Assembly (NCBI GenBank): GCA_958450365.1
Contig: CAUEEP010000732.1
Location: 2,721,001-2,785,000, forward strand
Length of the DNA: 64,000 nucleotides
Origin: Mesorhabditis belari
Lineage: Eukaryota > Nematoda > Chromadorea > Rhabditida > Rhabditidae
Direction of reading: 5' to 3'
Shown: positions 21,170 through 30,643 of the stretch, piece by piece
How positions within the stretch are numbered: the stretch's first letter is position 1
Layout of the letters: each line of letters begins with the position of its first letter
The notes under the pieces: generated by a model
Told to the model about the DNA's origin: nothing
Database searches by the model: none
What the model saw: only the letters and a program-made list of their open reading frames with translations
Made by a program: the position numbers and the translations under genes

Positions 21170-22335
21170 TTGTAGATTTACTAGATTTGATTGAAATGTG
21201 ATATTATTTTCAAATTATCATTGCAATTGTGTCAAATTCTCGTTAATCGAATCTTTTAGGAACCAAAATTCACAAAAGTCTAGCATAAAAAAGCCTAATT
21301 AAAGACAAATTGAGGTGAGATTTTGAAAGAAATGCTCTAGGAAAGGAAATCATTTGTTTTTTGAAAGGAAAATAAGCATGAGATTAATACAAGTAAAAAA
21401 AATAGATATATTATGTACATTTCAATGTACATTTCGTCAGCTTTCAAAAGCTACCGTAACTATTGTAGATTACTAGAGTTTCTGTAGAGACTAGTTACTG
21501 TAGAAGCAAGATTACGATAACTTTTGAAAGTTCGCATTTTTACTTTCCTTGCTCAGCAAAACTTTTCTTGAATTAAACTCTGCGATAAAGTGTGATAAAT
21601 GCTTTTTTCGATCAAAGATATGAACGCTATTTTAGTGGTTTAACAAAAAAAAAAATGAAAAGCAATAGGAACATCAGTTCGTCACCTCGGTCACGGCCAC
21701 GTTGTTTCAATGGTTTTCTTGGAAGTGTTGAATCTGTAGAACACTATTAACGAAATCTCTGATTTCATTTCCTTAATCTCCTCCTTGAAATTCTGATTCT
21801 CTTCGCAAAGAATTGTCAATTGCTTTCTCAATTGATACAACTTGTTTGATTGACGGCTTTTTGATGATTTTCTTTAGATCGATTGTATTGTTGTCAATTT
21901 TTAAAATTCTCTTTAAAATCCTTCCTCTACCTCAGACGTTTCTTCTGTTCTTCTGTTCTTCTGTTCTTCTGTTCTTCTGTTCTTGTTCACAAAGCTTCAA
22001 TTTGTAGATTTTCTAGATTTTATTGAAATGTGATATTATTTTCAAATTCTCGTTAATCGAGTCTTTTAGGAACCAAAATTCACAAAAGTCTAGCATAAAA
22101 AAGCCTAATTAAAGACAAATTGAGGTGAGATTTTGAAAGAAATGCTCTAGGAAAGGAAATCATTTGTTTTTTGAAAGGAAAATAAGCATGAGATTAGTAC
22201 AAGTAAAAAAATAGATATATTATGTACATTTCGTCAGCTTTCAAAAGCTACCGTAACTATTGTAGATTACTAGAGTTTCTGTAGAGACTAGTTACTGTAG
22301 AAGCAAGATTACGATAACTTTTGAAAGTTCGCATT
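21170..22335. repeat. Direct repeat of about 350 bp flanking a 450-bp segment
   Basis: 21170-21545 and about 21988-22335 are over 90 percent alike by eye. Both start near CAAAGCTTCAATTTGTAGAT and end at GATAACTTTTGAAAGTTCGC. The second copy lacks about 20 bp (after TTTTCAAATT). Between them lies the coiled-coil ORF at 21691-21880. Confidence 0.88.
21691..21880 (-). CDS. Possible exon encoding a coiled coil (unrecognised)
   Basis: The minus-strand frame runs from about 21880 to a stop at 21691. It encodes a strongly helical, charged segment (KLYQLRKQLTILCEENQNF, then KEEIKEMKSEI) with hydrophobic heptad spacing, preceded by SSKSRQSN. The leucine and asparagine pattern resembles a zipper, but no clear basic DNA-contact region is visible. 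A possible acceptor (CTAAAG) precedes it. A Gln/Glu-rich stretch upstream (21915-21990) and a Pro-containing frame near 22400-22500 may be further exons. This is tentative; it could also be chance. Confidence 0.3.
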
Positions 22336-22689
22336 TTTTAGATATAAAGATGATGATTTCAAAAGCTATGGCTCTTTTGTAAAGCTATTGATCTTGTTGA
22401 CAGTTGAGTTGTTCGGATTTGTTGAGCAATGCGTATTTGTGCTGTAGACACCGTGTGATGGGAGCGCGGTTTGAAAGATTTGGTGCCGGACCTGGAAATG
22501 CGAAATTCAAATTTTTAAACACTATCGTAATTGTTGTAAGATAAAATTATGTCTTTTGTGCTTTATGGCAATTCTACTCATCGTTTTAGCTTTGAATTTG
22601 GTCTTTCGCGGTCAAGAATCCGATATTTGCTAGACGAGAACTGAACAAAAAGGAATGGAGGATCTAGTACTGATGTATCTATCGATAGT

Positions 22690-22960
22690 AGGATCAACAA
22701 GATATCTGAACTAAGATATGCATGGCTTAGTCTTTAACCCGAGCTAGCAGTCTGGAAGGATCAACCAGATATCCGAACTAAGCTATGCATGGCTTAGTCT
22801 TTGACCCGAGCTAGCAGTCTGGTAGGATCAACCAGATATCCGAACTAAGCTATGCATGGCTTAGTCTTTAACCCGAGCTAGCAGTCTGGTAGGATCAACC
22901 AGATATCCGAACTAAGCTATGCATGGCTTAGTCTTTGACCCGAGCTAACAGTAGGATCAT
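22690..22960. repeat. 67-bp tandem repeat, four copies
   Basis: The unit holds GATCAACCAGATATCCGAAC, TAAGCTATGCATGGCTTAGT and CCCGAGCTAGCAGTCTGG. The central ACTAAGCTATGCATGGCTTAGT is an imperfect palindrome. The copies are nearly identical. Confidence 0.92.
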
Positions 22961-23129
22961 TGATCTATACCTTCAGTAAACTAGACCATTCAATCCTTTT
23001 TGCAAATAAAACAGCATCTAATTCTGACTATTATATGAAAATTTTCTTCTAGAAACAGATTAACGCCTCAGTAAACGCTATTTTTAACAATTTACACACT
23101 AAAGCTTAACTACTTTATGGAGAAATGAT

Positions 23130-26100
23130 TTAACGTGATGTGAATTGACGCACTTCTTTGTTCCTCCACAAATAGATAATCCCATTGGCGCCACAGTTGA
23201 ATAAAAGAAGAAAAACACCGACAGAGTACCTGAAAGTGGATTGTAGAACTATAAGAGATGCCATTTTATCGATCTATTAAAGATCGATCTATCAAAGAGC
23301 TTTGATACTCTCACCATTCCAAATGATCCCCGAAAATGTATCCATTGACTCGAGTCGAGATCCAATCAATCACATAACATAAAGAGATCAAAAAGAATTG
23401 AAAAGCATAACTGAAAGTGATCTTGAAAGTATTTACAAGCGAATTTGGTGGACATGAATAAAAGGATTCGAATGGATTCGAACCAGATTGGAAAGCCGGA
23501 TTCGAATTCTAGAGTCTAGGCAGTAGGCTTGAATGCCTACTGCCTACTGCCTTCCTGGTAAGCCATCTTTTGCCATCTTTTGCCATCTTTTGCCTCAACT
23601 TATAAACTCCTGTGCTTGTTGTCAACTTATAAACTCCAGATGTTTCCTGCGACTCCATACAAAACTTTAAGCGCTTATAACTTTTGACAGAGTGCTGTGT
23701 TGAAAAAACGGAAAGCAGATTCGGAATCAGCGCAAAAGTCTATGTCTATAGCTGATGTCATTTGACTTGTTGGCATTTCCTTGTTAGTTTAGAACTGAAC
23801 TGAACTGAACTAACATGTACTCTCTTGCTCCATTTATTTGATTCGTTTTCAATTTGAAACCACGTCGCATGTAGAACAGTTTGCCGATTATCTAAACTTT
23901 AGAATTTTCTTTGTTCTTTAAATTTTAAAGTTCTTTAAGCTTGCGCAGAAAAGTAGCTCTTTTCTGTGAAATCTTATTTGATGCTTTGATTTTGAATATC
24001 TCTGATTCTCTTGTCCTTCCTCTAAAGCTCGTTTTTGTGATTAAAAAGGGATGGAGCCCACTTTGTATTCTTTTTCTTTGGCTTTGAAACACTGAACCAA
24101 CGATTGATTCTATTTTCTAGATTAGTGATATAGATTAGTGATTAGTTCTAGATATAGATTAGTGATTGTGCTAGATTCGGAATAAATACCGTATTTTCTC
24201 GGCTTTTTCACTACTATTAGAGAGAAAATGATAGTCAAATTTGATGCGTTTACTTGGAACAGACTAGTTAGGAGAGAAGGATATTGTGACTGAACCCTTG
24301 AACACAGCTTATTTGATGTCACGGGGAAAAATGGGTTCTGTATTTTCCCTAATAATAGTGCACCCAAAGCTTCGCCTAAATTCCTCGAAATCTCGAGAAC
24401 CGCTTATCAGAACCTATCGATGTGAGACCGGAAAATTGTAGCTGACGATGAGATCTAGTAGGAGATTTGAGTGTTGAGCTTCTGGGAAAACTTTGGAAGC
24501 CGTAAATAGACACCAACTCGGCTCGCTTGGGTGCACTACTATTAGAGAAAATACGGTATCTAAATAATCATTGCCCCATCGGTACCCCTCTCACGCAATG
24601 CACATTTTGGTGCGCAGTTGGTTCAGTGGTAGAAGTAATTGTGCTCGCCTGCCACGCGGGTGATCCGGGTTCGATTCCCGGACTGAAAAGTAGGTGCAGT
24701 GCAGAAAAGTAACTCTTTTCTGCCTCTTTTCTGCACAAAACTCTTATAAAACTGTTTTTTAGAATTAAATACTTTAAGTCAAAAAAAGTTCTTCTGTAAT
24801 TTGTCCTCAAAATTGTCTCGAACGCAATCACTTGTTTGTTAGATAAAAGGTTGAGCTAACTGCACCAAAAAGATTGTTTACAGAGAACTCCAAAGTACAC
24901 AAAGAACGAAACTAGACTTGTTTTCTTTAGCTCTAAAACCCACCACCATATAACAGCCAACAGTGATGACTGAAACAGCGTTATTCAACGGGAAATCAAA
25001 ATACTGATTTGAGTAATTCGTCAAATTACCATTACTCACATATCCATAGCCATAGTTGAACGGGTTAAAGATCAATCTACAAGATTATTAATTTAGTAGG
25101 ATTTGAAGTCTTATTTCCTTTTCTTTCTTTCTTTCTTTCTTTCTCTTCCTTGTCTTTTCTATTTCTTGAGCAAAGAAGGCGCTGATAGCTCAGTATAGCT
25201 CAGTAGAGCTCAGTATAGCTCAGTATAGCTCAGTATAGCTCAGTAGAGCTCAGTATAGCTCAGTATAGCTCAGTAGAGCTCAGTATAGCTCAGTAAAGCA
25301 TCTGTCCGGTAAGCAAAAGGTCGAGAGTTCAATTCTTTGCCATATAGACCTGAAAAAAACTCACTCACAACACAGGAATTCAAATTGGGCAATATAGGAC
25401 ATGATCCATGAGAGTAAAAAGATGAAAAACATTGAGAGAACAGCTAGCGAGCGGCTCATATTCGGTTGATGGAGAACGATGACGAAAAGTCTGAAGAATG
25501 AATAATCTTTGAGTACTTTTATAAGTTTAATAGGATATCTATCTTTGTCCTACCAACAAGTTAATATTTTAATTGATTTTTGACATCACAATTCATTGAC
25601 TTTAAGCATATTTCCTAGTTTTATGATGCTTTTTGAATAGATTTAAGCTCAAATTAATGAATGCCGTATTTTCTGTAATAGTAGTGCACCCAAGCGAGCC
25701 GAGTTGATGTCTATTTACGGCTTCCAAAGTTTTCCCAGAAGCTCAACACTCAAATCCCCCACAAGATCTCATCGTCAGCTACATTTTCCGACCCCACATC
25801 GATAGGTTCTGATAAGCGGTTCTCGAGATTTCGACCAATTTAGGCGACGCTCAGGGTGCACTACTATTAGAGAAAATACGGTATCTAATAAAAGCACAGG
25901 AATTCAGGGTTTAGCTGAATTCCTAGCCTGGCGCGCCAGGCCTGGGGTGTTTTACCCACAGCCTATAGGGTCACCCTGGCTTTTCTAGTACCCAAGACTG
26001 GTTTCCACAGTACACCTAAGTTCAAATCTAATAAAGTCTAATAAACTAATAATCTAATAAAGTCTTTATTTCCATATAAACTTAATAAAGTAACTATTTT

Positions 26101-28264
26101 CCCTTATCTTTACTAAACTAAAGAGAAACCGAGAATTTACATTTATCCTGTTTACTACCGAGAATCGTGCCAGTTTTTTCGAGCTCCAGCTCGATCAAGT
26201 ATTGATGCTAGACATGTCCATTTTCGAGTTTTGGCGGCCGGGTCGGGTCAGCGGGTTGAGTCAAGCTCAAAATTTTTGCCGGGTCGGGTCAGCGGGTCAC
26301 TTTTGACCCGATCCGACCCGACCCGACCCGACCCGACCCGACCCGCTGCCCATGTCTATTTGATGTCTATCAATTTGATGCTATCCATTTATAGCCTCAA
26401 AACAATCAACCCAGTTATCTAATTTGCTAACATATATCTTATCTTTTACATCGTAAACTTTAAAAACAAATCCGATCTCAACGTTCTCTTCTATTCCTCA
26501 CCTCGTCACCGCGACATATGCCAGAGTAAACGATGTCACATACCATCCAGACAATAAACTCCAATTCATCAAGTTTGGAAACGGTCCATTCGTACCATTT
26601 TTTGATAAATAACTCTGTAAACCTCAACCAGTTAAAAACCAAAACCAGTTAAGAACAAAACCTGTTCCAAAACAGCTGGCACAAGGTACATGAGATGGCA
26701 GAGTAAAAGGAATTGATCATTTATCATATTACCAACGGAAAGGATGTACATTGAACATCGTTTCCATAAACGGCCACGAACTAGACTTACTTATTGATCT
26801 TTTATTGATAATGATCGCTATTGATAATGATCATTTATTGATAATGATCGCTATTGATAATGATCATTTATTGATAATGATAATGATCGCTATTGATCAC
26901 TTATTGAGCGACCAAGTCTACCACGAACTAGATGAAGTTTTAGTGGATACGGAGGGATTGAAGGTACTCGTCCTAGAGCTTGCAAATCAGTTAAGATCGT
27001 CCTAGAGCTTGCAAACCAGCTAAGATCGTCCTAGAGCTTGCCAATCAGCTAAGATCGTCCTAGAGCTTGCAAACCAGCTAAGTTCAGGCTAGGCCAGTCG
27101 GTTGGCCAGACGACCAGAGTCGATTCTAGTTTACCTAGCTATTTTTTAAAATTATAGATTGAGTCAAGCCAAGCCAGCAGTCTGAAGCGATTTAAAAATT
27201 GGTCATAGAACATCCTGATTTTTCTGATAATTTGCAACACTTGTTTTTGTTGTGTTCGCAAATTGTTCTTCTTTTTTTCTGTTCCAAAAGTCAAACTGTC
27301 AAAGTCGGGAAAGGAGGGAAAGGGAAAAATACGTTGTCGTCGCAAGTTTCTCCAACAATTTTCAAGATAAATCAAGTAGTTTATCGTTTTTGATTTTATC
27401 GGATATCAGTCTTGCGTATCTCAGCTAATTTTTATTTAACAGGATGCAGAATTTGTAGTTAGCTAGACTAGCTAGAATATAGCCAGATTTGAGGCAAAAA
27501 TTAACCCAAAGTTGAGCATAGTGAACAAGTGAAATTTTTCTAAACTTTCGAAGAATTTAGAAGGCTAATCCTCTTGGAGTATTAGTCTATCTTAGAGAAG
27601 AGATTCGCAGCTTTCAAATGATTATATTCAGATGATTCAAATGATTCAAATGATTCAAATGATTCTAATGATTCAAATGATGGAATGATTCGAGTGATTC
27701 AAATGATTCAAATGATTCAAATGATTCAAATGATTTAGATGATTCAAATGATTCAAATGATGGAATGATTCGAGTGATTCAAATGATTCAAATGATTCAA
27801 ATGATTCAGATGATTCAAATGATTCAAATGATTCAGATGATTCAAATGATTCAAATGATTCAGATGATTCAAATGATTCAAATGATGGAATGATTCGAGT
27901 GATTCAAATGATTCAGATGATTCAAATCATTCAAATCATTTAAATCATTCAAATGATTCAAATTTCTAATAAGCATAGATTCATGTCATCTATCAAACTC
28001 AAAACTTCACCAAGAAATCATCTTACTAAACGAAATTTGTTTTTCAGTGAGCACCAAGTGAGTGAAAGTGAGGTTGCACTGAAAGTGAGCTCGATTTTTC
28101 TTGATTCAGCGTGAGATTCCTATTTCCTACCCAAGTGAGATTCCTATTTCCTATTTCCTAGATTCCTATTTCCTACCGATTGCCCCAATGATAACAGCAT
28201 TGATCGTGCCTTCAACGAGACAAATCACAGTCACCAAAATGGCAAAAATCGTTGAAAAAACCAT
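23130..28264 (-). CDS. Nematode 7TM chemoreceptor-like protein
   Basis: Seven exons join in phase on the minus strand: 28177-28264, 26662-26780, 26502-26614, 25374-25490, 24882-25076, 23315-23410, 23130-23229. They give 275 residues. Seven hydrophobic segments can be placed: TM1 in exon 1 (TIFAILVTVICLVEG), TM2 with SVGNMINDQ, TM3 ending AYVAVTR (a DRY-like position), TM4 SWIMSYIA, TM5 NAVSVITVGCYMVVG after a Tyr/Asn-rich loop, TM6, and TM7 ending NGIIYLWRNKEVR. The N-x-IIY-x-x-x-N-x-x-x-R pattern and the short tail fit nematode serpentine receptors of the SRG superfamily (srx/srt-like). I cannot fix the subfamily or ligand. An acceptor-like TTTTTCCAG just before the start leaves room for one more upstream exon. 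Introns hold MITEs, tRNA-like repeats and minisatellites. Confidence 0.78.
24186..24558. mobile_element. Nested or rearranged MITE family B elements
   Basis: A left end (TACCGTATTTTCTC, 24186) is followed by an inverted end fragment (CACTACTATTAGAGAGAAAA) and about 100 bp of unrelated sequence. A complete 217-bp family B element (24342-24558) follows, with left end TGTATTTTCCCTAATAATAG. The uninterrupted sequence at about 3545-3555 (AATAAAATATCTAAATAATC) gives the empty site, with a TA duplication. Confidence 0.8.
24607..24690 (+). repeat. tRNA-Gly(GCC)-derived sequence, better preserved copy
   Basis: GGTTCAGTGGTAGAA, GCTCGCCTGCCACGCGGG and GGGTTCGATTCCCGG are nearly perfect tRNA-Gly parts, with anticodon GCC. 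The D-arm to anticodon spacer carries an insertion (AGTAATT), and the acceptor strands do not pair. It is probably not functional. Confidence 0.7.
25181..25347 (+). repeat. tRNA-like sequence with an expanded D-arm array
   Basis: GATAGCTCAG is followed by about eleven 10-bp units (TATAGCTCAG or TAGAGCTCAG) before the sequence resumes as AAAGCATCTGTCCGGTAAGC, then AAAAGGTCGAGAGTTCAATTC. The loop CCGGTAA would place anticodon GGT (Thr). The anticodon stem has mismatches and the acceptor end is lost, so it is a decayed tRNA whose A-box segment was amplified. It lies in an intron of the 7TM gene, antisense to it. Confidence 0.65.
25663..25883. mobile_element. MITE family B, full copy, inverted
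   Basis: Both ends are intact (GCCGTATTTTCTGTAATAG and TTAGAGAAAATACGGTA). It lies in the intron between receptor exons 26502-26614 and 25374-25490. Confidence 0.9.
25917..26028. repeat. Dispersed repeat with GGCGCGCC palindrome (copy 1)
   Basis: This copy contains CCTGGCGCGCCAGG (a 14-bp perfect palindrome), GGTCACCCTGGCTTTTCTAG and AGACTGGTTTCCACAGTACA. It is an inverted copy of 29455-29563. GC content is clearly above the surroundings. Confidence 0.8.
26230..26345. repeat. GGGTC/GACCC inverted tract
   Basis: Two GGGTCGGGTCAGCGGGT blocks are followed by an array of GACCC units (about seven) ending GACCCGCTGCCC. The two halves can fold into a long GC hairpin. It lies in the intron between receptor exons 26502-26614 and 25374-25490. 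Confidence 0.85.
26800..27095. repeat. ATTGATAATGATC and 29-bp tandem repeats
   Basis: An array based on TTGATAATGATC(GCTA/ATTTA) at 26800-26890 is followed by four copies of a unit of about 29 bp containing CGTCCTAGAGCTTGCAAAYC (26965-27085). It sits in the first intron of the 7TM gene. Confidence 0.85.
27612..27965. repeat. 9-bp minisatellite ATGATTCAA
   Basis: About 38 units, mostly ATGATTCAA, with a higher-order block ending ATGGAATGATTCGAGTG repeated three times. It lies in the first intron of the 7TM gene. Confidence 0.93.
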
Positions 28265-28500
28265 GAAGAATCTGGAAAAATACGGTAAGATTCAAGAAAG
28301 ATTTTAGTTTATAAAATTCCCTTTGGAAACTCTTTGGTAAATAAGCTTCCTCAATTTGATCAAACTCTAAAATAGTAAGAACAAGCTCTCACCATAATAA
28401 GAAATAAGAAATTCTCACCATAATAAGAAAAAACTCTTGGCCACAAAATGTACCAAGTGACCAAGTTTTAAAAGCCAAAAACCGCACTTGAGCATTGTCT

Positions 28501-28909
28501 GGGGGTGGGACAAATGCGACCTTTTTTTGCGCACCCGGACATTTGCGCACCTTTTTTTTTGCTGGAAAAGGCCTTAGGAAAGGTCGTAGAGCTTCAAAAA
28601 TGTTTTCATGAAAGGGAATCGTATGCGTAGATTCCGAATATCGACAAATCAGACATCGCTGACACGTCAAATTTGGGCTAAGAGGCAAAAACTGCGGAAA
28701 AGCGTTAAGTTGCGTAGTTTTTGCCTTTTAACCCAAATTTGACGTGTCAGCGAGGTCTGATTTGTCGAAATTCGGAATCTACGCATATGATTCCCTTCTA
28801 TGAAAACATTTTTGAAGCTCTACGGCCCTGCCTAAGGCCTTTTCCAGCAAAAAAAAAGGTGCGCAAATGTCCAGGTGCGCAAAAAAAGGTCGCATTTGTC
28901 CCACCCCCA
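28501..28909. mobile_element. MITE family E: 409-bp near-perfect hairpin
   Basis: The two halves are inverted copies from GGGGGTGGGACAAATGCGAC to its inverse, with a short loop near GCGGAAAAGCGTTAAGTTGC. A second copy is at 38710-39112. Transcripts would form a long double-stranded stem. Confidence 0.92.
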
Positions 28910-30643
28910 TTTTCGATCACACCAATTCAATTTTCGCATTTTTTACACATTTGGGAAACTTTTCTCATTAGATTTTAAAAGAAAAACCAAAAAGAAAAAC
29001 AAAGTTATTTGAGGAAAAAATTCGTTCATTTAATGAATGATTGGAAATTACGGTGGGAATTTAATTTGACAGTGAATTGAGCTTAAAGTGAAAAGAGTTA
29101 AAGCTCGATATCTTTTCATTTACAGCTTTATTTCGGTCGACTTTATTGAGATAAGAAACTGAGATTGTAAAGCAGTGGCTAAAAACTGATATCTTGATGA
29201 TTTCTGAGTTTTCTTTTCCCCTAGCATATTCACTACAACGTCTATCAGGTCTCCAGAGACTCATGCGTCACCGGTGAACGAATTTGTCTGGGCATTTGAC
29301 TAAAATACTAACAATAAAATCGCTTATTCAAAGATATTCCTCGTTAGCGCTTGATCTTTTGTCTGCTATATTCTATAGACTAAAAGGCAATAAAAGGCTA
29401 GACTCCAGTCAATAAACAAACAAAGAACGGGTTTTTCGTTTAAATATCACTTTAGGTGAACTCAGGTGTACTGTTAAAACCAGTCTTGAGTACTAGAAAA
29501 GCCAGGGTGACCCTAAAGGCTGTGGATAAACCACCCCAGGCCTGGCGCGCCAGGCTAAATGCGACTCTCAACTTTAAGAGCTTGTTTGAAAAGTTTGTGA
29601 GCTCCTATCGATTAGATAATGGGCACCGCTACAGGAGACCCACTCAACATTTACCCGTAAAAATTTTTTTTGGCAATCGGTTATCTTTTGACTGAGCTCC
29701 AGAGTGAGTATGAGTAATTATGAAGCACCCTGTACACAATAACTTTTATGAAATCATTTATTCCTTAGTTGAAATCTAAATCAAGGGATCTTTTGGAGTG
29801 AAAGATTGGAATGAAACTCGACAACAGTTCAGCAAAATGAGCTTTTAGGGAGATTTGAATATGCCATTTATAGGAGAATCTGCACCCGCAAATCTTTAGT
29901 TCCTCAAAAACAATGTTTAATATTTTATCCGTTCAATAACAAGGCAATAGAGCCAAAAAAGCATTGAAGACTAATATTTAAATGAGTATCTTGATTGTAC
30001 GTTTGAAAAGAATGCATTATGTACTCAATCGTAAGCTGTCAACACGTTGTAGATCTATGTTTTGGCAAAGAAAACAGAAGTTTTTCCTTGTTCACCATAT
30101 TTGTTTTCCCCATTTCCCCATTAGTTTTCCAAGTGTCATCACGCGTAATCTTCAGCCTTTGCAAATTAAAAGTTTGCCTCTGTGAAATCATCAATTTGTC
30201 GTCAATTGGTGATTCCCTGAAACATTTTAGTACAACCAAAACACTGCTTTCGTCCAGTTCTGGTGTTTTTGGATAAAATTTATTCTTCAAAAGGCAATTG
30301 AGATCTCTAGTTTATGATGGGTAAATTTCAATTAACTGGGCCTGCAAATAGATACACATACAAAAAGCTACCCGACATTTGACACACTTCACGCAAGCTC
30401 TCTAAATAAATACGTGACAACGAGAATATAAAAATGCTACTTCGATATCGTTGTGGACATTTTTCCCTAAAAATGTATAAAGCACTTTCTTTAAATAAGG
30501 TAATTTGAATCATCAATGCGGATTGTATTGAGGTAAGAATAAAAGCCACTAAATAAACAGCAAACATAGGCAATGAGCCACCAAAAGTATTATTGCACCA
30601 AATACCCAACATAATAAAACAATGAAACTTAGTAGGCAAAAGT
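28910..30643. other. Intergenic region downstream of condensin CAP-H
   Basis: The region holds the second copy of the GGCGCGCC repeat (29455-29563) and a lone mariner end relic (AATTATGAAGCACCCTGTAC, about 29716-29735). An AT-rich stretch at 29750-30640 has several open frames, including a hydrophobic 110-residue minus frame at 30328-30660. That frame overlaps the CAP-H stop in another frame and is more likely its 3' UTR. A minus-strand AATAAA near 30277-30282 could end the CAP-H transcript. Confidence 0.5.
29455..29563. repeat. Dispersed repeat with GGCGCGCC palindrome (copy 2, inverted)
   Basis: This is an inverted match to 25917-26028, including CCTGGCGCGCCAGG and CTAGAAAAGCCAGGGTGACC. 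The ends are not sharply defined. Confidence 0.8.

Larger units (their letters stand above)
23942..24720 (+). repeat. Dispersed repeat with tRNA-Gly-like tail (copy 2), interrupted
   Basis: The body at 23942-24187 and the tail at 24558-24720 match 3305-3700. The family B element occupies the gap. A small tandem TAGATTAGTGATTAG duplication is specific to this copy. Confidence 0.75.

Noticed and set aside
24607..24690. Functional tRNA-Gly gene
   Set aside because: The acceptor stem does not pair and the D-arm region has an insertion; the sequence is part of a dispersed repeat also seen at 3607-3676.
27612..27965. Possible CRISPR-like array
   Set aside because: The units are contiguous 9-bp tandem repeats without spacers, in a eukaryotic intron.
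28389..28978. ORFs of 85-99 codons on both strands and similar ones at 38634-39280
   Set aside because: They are mirror frames of a hairpin MITE; the same peptide appears from both arms and both copies.
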